NCBI GenBank assembly: GCA_963742405.1
Contig: CAVUMB010000007.1
Coordinates: 372,001 to 436,000 of the forward strand
Direction of reading: 5' to 3'
Length of the DNA: 64,000 nt
From: JAGVSR01 sp963742405
GTDB lineage: Bacteria > Pseudomonadota > Alphaproteobacteria > Rhizobiales > Hyphomicrobiaceae
Below, one piece after another: positions 46,272 through 55,458 of this stretch. The notes beneath the pieces are model-generated. The model was not told the DNA's origin. It saw only the letters and a list, made by a program, of their open reading frames with translations, and did no database searches. The number at the start of each line of letters is the position of its first letter. Position 1 is the first letter of the stretch. A program made the translations under genes and the position numbers.

Positions 46272-47246
46272 ATGCCGATGAACTACGCCAAGACCGGTTT
46301 GTTGCTGATTGTATTGACGGGTATTTTTGTTGCGATGGGGGCTCTCGTCGGCGGCAAGTCAGGTCTCGTCATCGCCTTCGTCATGGCGCTCGGTATGAAC
46401 GCCATCAGCCTGTGGAAGTCCGACACCATGGTGCTGAAAATGTTTCGCGCCCATGAGGTCGATGAGCGGACAGCTCCGGACTATGTCGGCCTCGTTCGGG
46501 ATTTGGCGGCACGTGCTGAATTGCCGATGCCTCGCGTTTACGTCATCGACAATCCGCAACCCAATGCGTTTGCCACCGGCCGCAGCCCCACACGCGCCGC
46601 CGTCGCCGCTTCGACGGGGTTGTTGGATACCCTGTCACGCGAGGAATTGGCCGGCGTCATGGCCCACGAACTCGCCCATATCAAGAACCTCGATACGCTG
46701 ACCATGGGAGTCGCCGCGACCATTGGCGGAGCAATTTCCATGTTTGCGCAGTACCTCCAGTTCGGAATGCTGTTTGGCGGCAATCGCGAAAACGGCAACG
46801 GTCCGGGTTTTCTCGCGGGCCTCGCTGCCATGCTGATCGCACCCATGGCCGCCATGATGGTCCAGATGGCCATCAGCCGTTCACGCGAGTATCAGGCCGA
46901 CCGCATGGGGGCCATGCTCTGCGGCAACCCGCTTTGGCTGGCGTCCGCACTGCAGCGCATCCACGCTGCGGTCCAGCGCATCCCCAATGAAGATGCCGAA
47001 CGAGTCCCCGCCGCCGCTCATGTCTTCATCATGAACCCGCTCAGTGGGCGCGGTGTTGACAACTTGTTCTCGACCCACCCCAACGTCGAAAACCGCATCC
47101 GCGCTTTGAACGAGCTGGCGGTGGAGATGGGCCAATTGCCGTCTTCACTCGATAGGGATGTTGCCTCCGCTGCCAACGAGGATGCGCCGCAGCTGGCATC
47201 CGGGCCTTGGTCGCGCACCGGCTCCACGCCGGGTCCCTGGGGCTGA
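46272..47246 (+). CDS. htpX: protease HtpX homologue
   Basis: This 324-residue membrane zinc metalloprotease helps remove misfolded membrane proteins. The HExxH motif is in GVMAHELAHIKNLDTL, with the third ligand expected in SREYQADRMGAML. Two N-terminal and two internal hydrophobic spans are visible. The C-terminus carries a Gly/Pro/Ser-rich tail. A second ATG two codons in is possible. rsmB follows after 61 bp. Confidence 0.95.
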   Translation: MPMNYAKTGLLLIVLTGIFVAMGALVGGKSGLVIAFVMALGMNAISLWKSDTMVLKMFRAHEVDERTAPDYVGLVRDLAARAELPMPRVYVIDNPQPNAFATGRSPTRAAVAASTGLLDTLSREELAGVMAHELAHIKNLDTLTMGVAATIGGAISMFAQYLQFGMLFGGNRENGNGPGFLAGLAAMLIAPMAAMMVQMAISRSREYQADRMGAMLCGNPLWLASALQRIHAAVQRIPNEDAERVPAAAHVFIMNPLSGRGVDNLFSTHPNVENRIRALNELAVEMGQLPSSLDRDVASAANEDAPQLASGPWSRTGSTPGPWG

Positions 47247-47307
47247 ACGGCTGCGACACTGATTGTGCGGCATTGACCCCGCGCCGCCGACACCTTAGCG
47301 ATGGCGA

Positions 47308-48741
47308 ATGACAGTCACCCGTCCGCCGCGCGACCTGACACCGTCCAGCCGGCCGTCTCCGATCTCTGGTCGGCCGCACCGCGCCCCCGTCAAGACAGAC
47401 AAAAAGAAAAGCCCGGCCGCGCTACCGCCCGGCTTTGAAGCCCGTCAGGCCGCGGTCGAAACGCTCTGGCGTGTGATGAAGCGCGGGACCTTCTTCGAAG
47501 AGGCGTTCGCCGAGGCCTTCTCCAAGCCCGAGCGTGCCAAGGTCGAACCGCGCGACCGCGCTTTCGCCCGCCTCGTCGTCACGATCGTTTTGCGCCGCCA
47601 CGGCGAATTGACCGCGGTCATCGGCTCGCACTTGCAAAAGCCGTTGCCCGAGCCGCACGGCTGGATTTGGCAAATCCTCCTCGCTGGTGCTGCTCAATTG
47701 CTGTTCCTCGATACCCCGCCGCACGCAGCCATCGGCCTCGCCGTCGAGCAGGCCAAGGCCGATCCCAATGCCCGGCGTTTCGACAAGCTGGTCAATGCCG
47801 TGCTGCGGCGGGTGGCCGAGGGCGGCCGCGCCGCCCTAGAGCCCCTCGACGCGGTGGCGCTGAATGTACCGGCTTGGCTGCTGCAAGGCTGGGTGAAGAC
47901 GTATGGCCCGGATCTGGCCCGTCGCATTGCTGCCGCCAGCCTCGAGGAGCCGCCGCTCGACGTCACGGTGAAGGGCGATCCCGCTGAATGGGCCGCAAAA
48001 CTCCAGGGCGTTCCTCTGCCGACCGGCACCGTGCGCATCCTGCAGGCCGGCCGTGTCACCGATCTGCCGGGTTTCGACGACGGGTCCTGGTGGGTCCAGG
48101 ACGCAGCCGCCGCTCTTCCTGCCCGCTTGCTGGGCCCCAAGCCTGGTCAGCGCATTGCTGATCTGTGTGCCGCGCCCGGTGGCAAGACCGCCGAACTCGC
48201 TTTCGCCGGCGCCCACGTCACGGCTGTCGATATCTCCGCAGCTCGCCTGCGCCGCGTCAAAGACAACTTGGATCGCCTGCATCTCGACGCGGAATCTGTC
48301 ACCGCCGATGTTCTCACTTGGCAACCCGCCGCCCCATTCGATGCCGTGCTTCTCGACGCACCCTGCTCGGCGACAGGCACGATCCGCCGACATCCCGATA
48401 TTCTTCATGTTCGACAGAGCCGCGGTTTCGAAAAGTATATCGATCTGCAGGGTAAGCTGCTCGAACGGGCGGCCCGTCTGGTACGTCCGGGCGGACTGCT
48501 GATGTACTGCACCTGTTCTCTTGAACCGGAAGAAGGCGAACAGCAGATCATCCGCTTCCTAGCAGCCAGAGACGATTACGAGCGAGTGCCGGTAACAGGC
48601 AGCGAGATCGGCGGACTGACCGCCGCGATCACCTCCGACGGCGACCTGCGGACGCTGCCTTGCCACCGCTTTCCCGGCGACGACGCGGGCTTGGGACTGG
48701 ATGGCTTTTATGCCGCGCGCTTGCGACGCAAAGTCGGCTGA
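47308..48741 (+). CDS. rsmB: RsmB-type rRNA cytosine-C5 methyltransferase
   Basis: The 477-residue protein has a NusB-like RNA-binding domain (about 45-170) and a methyltransferase domain with IADLCAAPGGKTAELAF (SAM), DAPCSATGTIRRHPDI (motif IV Cys) and YCTCSLEPEEGEQQ (motif VI catalytic Cys). It fits 16S rRNA m5C967 methyltransferase. The N-terminal 35 residues are basic and Pro/Ser-rich. The upstream gene is htpX, a common alphaproteobacterial order. Confidence 0.94.
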   Translation: MTVTRPPRDLTPSSRPSPISGRPHRAPVKTDKKKSPAALPPGFEARQAAVETLWRVMKRGTFFEEAFAEAFSKPERAKVEPRDRAFARLVVTIVLRRHGELTAVIGSHLQKPLPEPHGWIWQILLAGAAQLLFLDTPPHAAIGLAVEQAKADPNARRFDKLVNAVLRRVAEGGRAALEPLDAVALNVPAWLLQGWVKTYGPDLARRIAAASLEEPPLDVTVKGDPAEWAAKLQGVPLPTGTVRILQAGRVTDLPGFDDGSWWVQDAAAALPARLLGPKPGQRIADLCAAPGGKTAELAFAGAHVTAVDISAARLRRVKDNLDRLHLDAESVTADVLTWQPAAPFDAVLLDAPCSATGTIRRHPDILHVRQSRGFEKYIDLQGKLLERAARLVRPGGLLMYCTCSLEPEEGEQQIIRFLAARDDYERVPVTGSEIGGLTAAITSDGDLRTLPCHRFPGDDAGLGLDGFYAARLRRKVG

Positions 48742-48880
48742 CGCCGCGCCGTCATTTCTGCGCACAACTTCTGCTCAGCCTCGCCTTGCCACCGACCAGA
48801 CGCTGCGCTACCGACCCCGAAGAGCCATGGCGGGGTGCAACTCCGGCATGGTGCGACTTGCGAGTGGAGGCAATCGGCCC

Positions 48881-50578
48881 ATGGCTGGATTGAGTTTGGC
48901 CGAAAGATCGTGGATCGCATTGATCGCTGCCAAGCGCTCGCAGCGTGCATCAATGGCCCGTCTTCAGTTCTCCCCGTTGCTGCGCTGGCGCTTTGGCACG
49001 AGTAGCCTGGGCAATCTTTTGATTGTTCCGCAAACTTTGCGTAACGCCGACCCGAGCTTTTGGCCGGAATTGAAACTCGGACACATGGGGCTTGCCGGCA
49101 TCGGCGTTGACCTGCGCGGCCACTCGCCATTTGCCATTCGCGCGCCGAACGAGGCCTGGGCTCGGGCGCTGCATGGCTTTGGCTGGCTGCGCCATCTCGA
49201 AGCCGCCGGCGATGACGAGGCACGCGACCTGGCACGCGCTCTCACGGTGCAATGGACGCAGCATCAGAACAGTACTGGTATCGCCTGGGAACCCGGAGTG
49301 ATGGGCCGGCGCATTATTTCCTGGCTGAGCCACGCTAATTTCCTGCTCGAAGACGGCGGCGTGGAAACATACGACGTCATATCGGCGAGCCTTGGTTCCG
49401 AGATCATTCGTCTTGCTGCCTGCTGGCGCGATGGACCGGACGGATACTCGCGGCTTCTCGCGATCACCGGGCTCACCCTTGCGAACCTGTGCGTCTCTGG
49501 CCACGACCGCCAGCTTGAAGAGGTCGAGAAACTGTTCTCTGCCGAAATCGATCGCCAATTGCTTGACGACGGCGGCCACGTCAGCCGAAACCCCGCGGTA
49601 CTGGTTGATGTCCTTCTCGATCTACTGCCGGCACGCCAATGCTTTGCGGCACGCGGCCGCAAACCACCGGAAAAGCTGCTCCAGGCGCTAGTCGATGCGG
49701 TTGCCTTTTTGCGCTTTATGCGGCTGGGAGATGGTCGATTGGCTCGCTTCAATGGTGTCGCCGTCGCAAGCCCCGCGGGTCTGGCCACCGTGCTTGCTTA
49801 CGACGATCTGTTTGCCAAGCCACTCACCGCTGCGAGCGCATCGGGTTACGTTCATCTCGCGTGTGGTGCCACGACGATCATCAGCGATGCCGGCGCGGCC
49901 CCGCCATTCGAGTTTGCAGCCGAAGCCCACGCCGGTTGCCTCTCGTTTGAAATGAGTGCCGGACACCGGCTGATTTTTGTTAACGGCGGCGCGCCGGCCG
50001 CGGCCGACAATGACTGGCGGGCCCAGGCCCGTGCGACAGCGTCTCACAACACGCTCTGCGTCAATGAGATGTCATCGGCCAAACTTGTCCGTAACCGCAG
50101 CCTGGAAACGATGATCGGCGGAGCACCCATCCGCGGGCCTGGGCACGTCAACAGCCGGCTGGAAGAGCTGAACGGCGATCTCGTGTGGACGGCCTCGCAC
50201 GACGGCTATTTAAGTCGCTACGGTATCATACATCACCGCACGATCAGGCTCAGTGCTTCTGGTTCCGCGATACACGGCGTTGACCGGATCGGTGGCGCCG
50301 AGACAGCTCTACGCTTGAAGGCAGATTTACCCTATGCCGTCCATTTCCATCTGCACCCTGATGTGACGTGTCGATTGACGGATGAGCCAGGAACCGCGGA
50401 AATCATCACGCCAGAAGGCCAAGTATGGCTGTTCTCGGCCGAGGTCGCGGATCTCTCCATCGAGGAGAGCACCTATTTTGCCGATAGCTCGGGCCCTCGC
50501 CGCGCCTTGCAGTTCGTTCTGCGCGGATCGACCTTTGGGGAAACGGAAATATCTTGGCGCGCTGAAATCCGGGCGTGA
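48881..50578 (+). CDS. heparinase II/III family protein
   Basis: From ATG 48881 (GGAGG about ten bases upstream) the product has 565 residues; the open frame continues to 48701 over the end of rsmB. An alpha/alpha toroid part (about 60-330) precedes the C-terminal beta-sandwich (GYVHLACGATTIISDAGA, RATASHNTLCVNEMSSA, HDGYLSRYGIIHHRTI). Heparinase II/III-like proteins are polysaccharide lyases; this conserved alphaproteobacterial version lies between rsmB and purH, has no signal peptide, and its substrate is unknown. Confidence 0.9.
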   Translation: MAGLSLAERSWIALIAAKRSQRASMARLQFSPLLRWRFGTSSLGNLLIVPQTLRNADPSFWPELKLGHMGLAGIGVDLRGHSPFAIRAPNEAWARALHGFGWLRHLEAAGDDEARDLARALTVQWTQHQNSTGIAWEPGVMGRRIISWLSHANFLLEDGGVETYDVISASLGSEIIRLAACWRDGPDGYSRLLAITGLTLANLCVSGHDRQLEEVEKLFSAEIDRQLLDDGGHVSRNPAVLVDVLLDLLPARQCFAARGRKPPEKLLQALVDAVAFLRFMRLGDGRLARFNGVAVASPAGLATVLAYDDLFAKPLTAASASGYVHLACGATTIISDAGAAPPFEFAAEAHAGCLSFEMSAGHRLIFVNGGAPAAADNDWRAQARATASHNTLCVNEMSSAKLVRNRSLETMIGGAPIRGPGHVNSRLEELNGDLVWTASHDGYLSRYGIIHHRTIRLSASGSAIHGVDRIGGAETALRLKADLPYAVHFHLHPDVTCRLTDEPGTAEIITPEGQVWLFSAEVADLSIEESTYFADSSGPRRALQFVLRGSTFGETEISWRAEIRA

Positions 50579-50629
50579 CGTTCTGCGTGCGCCGCCTCTT
50601 GGCCGGACGGTACCCTGTCGCAGGACTTC

Positions 50630-52255
50630 GTGCTAAGGCCCGACCAGCGAAACATCGAGGACGCGATCTTGCCCAACGACGCCATCAAAATCCGCCGCGC
50701 ACTTATCTCCGTCTCGGACAAGACCGGCCTCATCGACCTGGCCCGCGATCTCGCGGGGCTGGGCGTGGAGATTCTTTCGACGGGCGGCACGGCTTCCGTC
50801 CTCAAGGCCGCCGGCGTGACGGTGGTCGACGTGTCCGATCATACCGGCTTTCCCGAAATGATGGACGGCCGTTTGAAAACACTGCATCCAAAACTGCACG
50901 GCGGCCTTTTGGCGGTGCGCGGCAATCTGGAGCACGAACAATCCGCTGCGCAGCACGGTATCGCTCCGATCGATCTTCTCGTGGTCAATCTCTATCCCTT
51001 CGAAGCCACTTTGGCGAAGGGCGGCACTTACGACGACTGTGTCGAAAACATCGATATTGGCGGCCCGGCCCTGATCAGAGCGGCAGCTAAGAACCACGCC
51101 GGCGTTACCGTCGTCGTCGATCCCGCCGATTACGATCTGCTGCGCGCTGAACTCGATGCGACCAAAGGCGCTACGACGATCCTCTTTCGTAAAGCCATGG
51201 CCGCGCGGGCTCTGGCGCGCACCGCCGCCTATGACGGTGCCATTTCCAACTGGCTGACGGCGGATCCCGATGCGACAGGCCGTCCTGCCCGCGCCTTTCC
51301 AAACACCTATACGATGCAGCTCACCAAATCGGTGGACCTGCGTTACGGCGAAAATCCACACCAATCGGCCGCGTTCTATCGCGAGGTTGGCGCACCTGAG
51401 GGCACAGTCGCAACAGCCCGGCAGCTCGGCGGCAAGGAACTTTCTTACAACAACATTGCCGACACTGATGCGGCACTCGAATGCGTCAAGGAATTCGAGC
51501 CCGATGTACCGGCCTGCGTCATCGTCAAGCATGCCAATCCGAGCGGCGTTGCTCTCGCCGCTTCGCTCAAGGACGCTTATGACCTCGCCTACATGACCGA
51601 CACCGAATCCGCATTTGGCGGCATCATCGCGTTCAATCGGCCTCTAGATGCCGAGACAGCGGCGGCGATTGTCACCCGTCAGTTCGTCGAAGTGATCATC
51701 GCTCCAGGTGCATCGCCAGAGGCCGTCGAGACGGTAGCGACGAAGAAGAATGTACGTCTCCTTGTAACCGGGCAATGGTCCGGAACGCCGGGCCCCCGCC
51801 GCGACTACAAGAAGGTCAATGGCGGCCTTCTCATCCAGGATGCCGACCTTGGGCTCACGGAAAAACTAGAGGTGGTCACGAAGCGGCAGCCGTCGCCGTC
51901 GGAACTCGCCGATCTCGTGTTTGCAATGAAGGTCGCCAAATTCGTCAAGTCGAACGCCGTCGTCTATGTGCGCGGGCTGGCCACGATCGGTATCGGCGCC
52001 GGCCAGATGAGCCGGGTCAACTCCACTCGCATTGCTGTTGAGAAAGCCAAACAGGCAGGTCTGGAGATCACCGGCTCCGTCGTCGCGTCCGACGCTTTTT
52101 TTCCCTTCGCTGACGGCCTCATCACCGCGGCCGAGGCTGGTGCAACAGCCTTCATTCAGCCCGGCGGCTCCATGCGCGACGATGAAGTGATCAAGGCTGC
52201 AGACGAGCGCAACCTGGCCATGGTGTTCACTGGCATGCGCCACTTTCGCCACTAG
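50630..52255 (+). CDS. purH: bifunctional AICAR formyltransferase/IMP cyclohydrolase
   Basis: The last two steps of purine synthesis. The N-terminal IMP cyclohydrolase domain starts IRRALISVSDKTGLIDLA and includes HPKLHGGLLAVRG; the formyltransferase domain has LRYGENPHQSAAFY and VIVKHANPSGVA. Length (541) is normal. The GTG at 50630 is used; a TTG at 50669 with GAGGA upstream would give a more typical N-terminus. The 10-formyl-THF it needs can come from the fhs product. Confidence 0.97.
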   Translation: MLRPDQRNIEDAILPNDAIKIRRALISVSDKTGLIDLARDLAGLGVEILSTGGTASVLKAAGVTVVDVSDHTGFPEMMDGRLKTLHPKLHGGLLAVRGNLEHEQSAAQHGIAPIDLLVVNLYPFEATLAKGGTYDDCVENIDIGGPALIRAAAKNHAGVTVVVDPADYDLLRAELDATKGATTILFRKAMAARALARTAAYDGAISNWLTADPDATGRPARAFPNTYTMQLTKSVDLRYGENPHQSAAFYREVGAPEGTVATARQLGGKELSYNNIADTDAALECVKEFEPDVPACVIVKHANPSGVALAASLKDAYDLAYMTDTESAFGGIIAFNRPLDAETAAAIVTRQFVEVIIAPGASPEAVETVATKKNVRLLVTGQWSGTPGPRRDYKKVNGGLLIQDADLGLTEKLEVVTKRQPSPSELADLVFAMKVAKFVKSNAVVYVRGLATIGIGAGQMSRVNSTRIAVEKAKQAGLEITGSVVASDAFFPFADGLITAAEAGATAFIQPGGSMRDDEVIKAADERNLAMVFTGMRHFRH

Positions 52256-52275
52256 TTAGCGCCGTAATGTCAAAG

Positions 52276-55125
52276 TCAACTCTGGCGTTTCAGTTTCTTC
52301 AGTCCGTAGAGCGCCTCGAGAGCCGCCTTCGGAGTCATCTCATCAGGATTGAGTTTGGCGAGCGCTTCTTCCACCACGGATGCTGCAAGCTTCGGCGTCG
52401 AACTCTTTGGCCGAGCCGCCGCAAACAGCGGCAGATCGTCGAGCGGCTTGTCAGCACCCGTCGCGCGGCGGTCGTTTTTTTCCAGTAAATCGAGAACCTG
52501 CCGTGCGCGATCAATAACCGGCTGCGGGAGACCGGCTAACTTCGCCACTTGAATGCCATAGGAGCGATCAGCCGCGCCCGGTCGGACTTTGTGCAGGAAT
52601 ACAATGTCATCCTGCCACTCCTTTACATCCATCGTCACATTGCCGACGTCACTCAACCGCCCGGCAAGTGCTGTCATTTCATGATAGTGCGTCGCAAACA
52701 GGGCCCGGCACTTCGCAACGTCATGCAAATACTCCACGGTCGCCCAAGCAATCGACAGGCCGTCGAATGTGGCCGTGCCACGCCCGATCTCATCGAGGAT
52801 CACCAATGACCGGTCGGTCGCCTGGTTGAGGATGCCTGCCGTTTCCACCATCTCGACCATGAATGTCGAACGGCCGCGTGCCAAATCGTCGGAAGCGCCA
52901 ACGCGCGAGAACAGTCGATCCACAATTCCAATCCGCGCCACCCGTGCCGGCACGAACGACCCCATCTGCGCCATCACGACGAACAGAGCATTTTGGCGAA
53001 GAAACGTTGATTTGCCCGCCATGTTTGGCCCAGTCACGAGCCAAATACGCGCCGTGACGTCCTCATCAAAGCCGGTCGGCTTAATGGCTTCAAGACCGAG
53101 GATGCAATCGTTCTCTATAAATGCTCCAACTTTAGTTTGCCGAAGCGCTTGTTCGACGACCGGATGCCGCCCGCCGCGAATCTCGAAACCGGAGCTGTCG
53201 GAAATCTCCGGCCGCACATAATTTTCCGTCACCGCAAGTTCTGCCAGTGCGGCCAGATGATCGACTTCGGCAATCGCAGCGGCAACGGATGCGAGCGCCT
53301 GCTCGTTGCGCGCAACAGCCTGCGTCAGGTCCTGGAATACGTCGTCCTCAAGCGCCAGCGCCCGTTCCCCGGCGGACGCGATGCGCCCTTCGATGTCGGC
53401 CAGTTCGGCCGTCGTGAAACGCATGGCGTTGGCCAGGCTCTGCCGGTGCCGGAAAATGTTGTCGAGCGGCGGCGTGGTCAGCGCCTTGGCATTGAGAGCG
53501 GTGACCTCAATGAAATAACCGAGAATATTGTTGTACCGGATCTTTAGCGTTTTGACGCCGGTCTGGGCGATGTAGTGTCCTTCGAGCTTGGCGACGACCT
53601 GGCGGCTGTCGTCTTTCAGTTGCCGCTCCGTATCGAGCGCCCTGCTATAGCCCGCTCGCACAAATCCACCATCACGTTTGAGATGCGGCGGATCATCGAC
53701 CAGCGCCGTCTGCAAGGCAGCCGCAAATTTCTGATCGGCCGCGGTGAGTTCGCGCCGCACCCGATCAAGTCCCGGCGGTAGTCCCATGGCCGCACCGGCC
53801 TGTCCCAAAAATGCTGCACCGGCCTGCCCCAGCAACGCGGCACAAACCTGCGCCGCATTGAGACCATCTCTCAGCGCTGCAAGATCTCGCGGCCCACCCC
53901 GCCCAAAAGCCAGCCGCGCCACCGCGCGTGCGATATCGGGCGCACCCCGCAAGCCATCGCGCAGGCCGTCGCGCAAAGTCGCATCCGACACCAAATAAGC
54001 CACGGCATCGAGCCGCTGTTCGATGGCCGCCACATCGCGCAGCGGGCTCGCCAGTCGGTTGGCCAATTCACGAGCGCCCGCAGCCGTCACTGTTCGGTCG
54101 ATCGCGGACAGCAGGCTGCCGGTTTTGTCTCCCGATGCCGATCGGGTCAATTCGAGACTTGCGCGGGTCGCAGCATCAATAGTGAGAACCCCCGCATCGC
54201 CTGTGCGTTTAGGCGGCCGGATGACAGGCCGCCGCCCGATCTGCGTGAGTTCGACATAGCGCAACAGCGCACCTATGGCCGCCAGTTCGGTTCGCGTGAA
54301 GCCGCCAAAACCGCCGAGCTCCGATACGCCAAGTTGCGTTTTCAGTCCGCGCTCGCCCGATAAGCTGTCGAATGAGGCGGCGGGCACCGGCGTTGTGGCC
54401 GCCCCGGCAACGCCAATCCAGCGCATCAATTCAGCTTCTGCCAGCACCGCGTCGGTCGTGATGATTTCACCGGGTGACAGTCGAACAAGTTCGCCGGGCA
54501 AGTCGGAACCGTTCACCTCTCCCGTTTCCATCTCGCCCGTTGAGATGTCGAGCGAGGCGAGAGCATAGCTGCTGCCCGAATGCAGAGCTCCGGTCTCGCC
54601 AGAGTTCGGCGCGCGAAACAAAGCCGTCAGATAGTTGCGCGATTTTGCATCGAGCAGTGTGTCTTCCGTCAGAGTGCCGGGCGTTACGAGCCGCACGACA
54701 TCGCGCCTGACCACTGACTTAGCGCCGCGCTTTTTGGCTTGCGCTGGATCTTCCATTTGTTCGCAGACGGCCACCCGGTAACCGTGGCGGATCAGCCGCT
54801 GCAGGTATTCGTCAGCGCGGTGGATCGGAACGCCGCACATTGGGATTTCGGCGCCCTGGTGCCGTCCACGCTTCGTCAGCACGATACCGAGCGCAGCAGA
54901 TGCCACGATCGCATCGTCAAAGAACAGTTCGTAGAAATCTCCCATCCGGTACCACAGGAGGCTGTCCGGGTTGGCGGCCTTGATCTCGAGAAACTGCGCC
55001 ATGGACGGAGTGGCTTCAACGGCAGGTGCTGCTGCAGCAGCACTTTCAGCCGGCACCGCGGAGGCCCGGTCCGCTTCAGCGGCCGCATGGTCCGCCTCGT
55101 CCTTCGTGTTCCGCCGCGCGGCCAT
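52276..55125 (-). CDS. mutS: DNA mismatch repair protein MutS
   Basis: The 949-residue protein (ATG 55125) recognises mismatches and starts repair. The N-terminal ~40 residues are Ala-rich. The mismatch-reading motif is GDFYELFFDDA. The ATPase has Walker A TGPNMAGKSTFL, STFMVEM and Walker B DEIGRGT, followed by the HATHYHE-type FATHYHEMTALA. It is slightly longer than usual because of the N-terminus and a small internal duplication, FLGQAGAA repeated near residue 455. It is convergent with purH and divergent from maeB. Confidence 0.96.
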   Translation of the reverse strand: MAARRNTKDEADHAAAEADRASAVPAESAAAAAPAVEATPSMAQFLEIKAANPDSLLWYRMGDFYELFFDDAIVASAALGIVLTKRGRHQGAEIPMCGVPIHRADEYLQRLIRHGYRVAVCEQMEDPAQAKKRGAKSVVRRDVVRLVTPGTLTEDTLLDAKSRNYLTALFRAPNSGETGALHSGSSYALASLDISTGEMETGEVNGSDLPGELVRLSPGEIITTDAVLAEAELMRWIGVAGAATTPVPAASFDSLSGERGLKTQLGVSELGGFGGFTRTELAAIGALLRYVELTQIGRRPVIRPPKRTGDAGVLTIDAATRASLELTRSASGDKTGSLLSAIDRTVTAAGARELANRLASPLRDVAAIEQRLDAVAYLVSDATLRDGLRDGLRGAPDIARAVARLAFGRGGPRDLAALRDGLNAAQVCAALLGQAGAAFLGQAGAAMGLPPGLDRVRRELTAADQKFAAALQTALVDDPPHLKRDGGFVRAGYSRALDTERQLKDDSRQVVAKLEGHYIAQTGVKTLKIRYNNILGYFIEVTALNAKALTTPPLDNIFRHRQSLANAMRFTTAELADIEGRIASAGERALALEDDVFQDLTQAVARNEQALASVAAAIAEVDHLAALAELAVTENYVRPEISDSSGFEIRGGRHPVVEQALRQTKVGAFIENDCILGLEAIKPTGFDEDVTARIWLVTGPNMAGKSTFLRQNALFVVMAQMGSFVPARVARIGIVDRLFSRVGASDDLARGRSTFMVEMVETAGILNQATDRSLVILDEIGRGTATFDGLSIAWATVEYLHDVAKCRALFATHYHEMTALAGRLSDVGNVTMDVKEWQDDIVFLHKVRPGAADRSYGIQVAKLAGLPQPVIDRARQVLDLLEKNDRRATGADKPLDDLPLFAAARPKSSTPKLAASVVEEALAKLNPDEMTPKAALEALYGLKKLKRQS

Positions 55126-55270
55126 CCTCGCCCCATCGCTAATCCACGCCTGACATAGCGGCTCCCAACGAGTACGGCTAGCCAATCTCGGCACAAACGG
55201 CTGTCAGGCCGAAAGTAGCAGTCTGGTCGCGTTGAGAAATTCGCTGCCAGCGCCTACGGTGCGCCCATGC

Positions 55271-55423
55271 CGCGCTTCCGGCCGTCTCCCGTCGGAAAGG
55301 AGTTGGAAGCACTGACCCCACCGCGCTTCCGGCCGTCTCCCGTCGGAAAGGAGTTGGAAGCACTGACTCCACCGCGCTTCCGGCCGGCTCCCCGCCGAGG
55401 GGAGTCGGAAGCGCCATCAAAAA
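55271..55423. repeat. 51-bp tandem repeat, about three copies
   Basis: CGCGCTTCCGGCCG starts at 55271, 55322 and 55373. The first two 51-bp units differ by about one base, and the third is diverged in its second half. The unit is a multiple of three and stays open on both strands, encoding PRFRPSPVGKELEALTP on the plus strand. It lies in the 333-bp mutS/maeB divergent region (55126-55458), which holds no other feature I can name. Confidence 0.85.
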
Positions 55424-55458
55424 ATCCTCGGAAGCGCCAACAAAGAAACATAGCGATA

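Noticed and set aside
55271..55423. CRISPR array
   Set aside because: Units are contiguous with no variable spacers and no cas genes are nearby.
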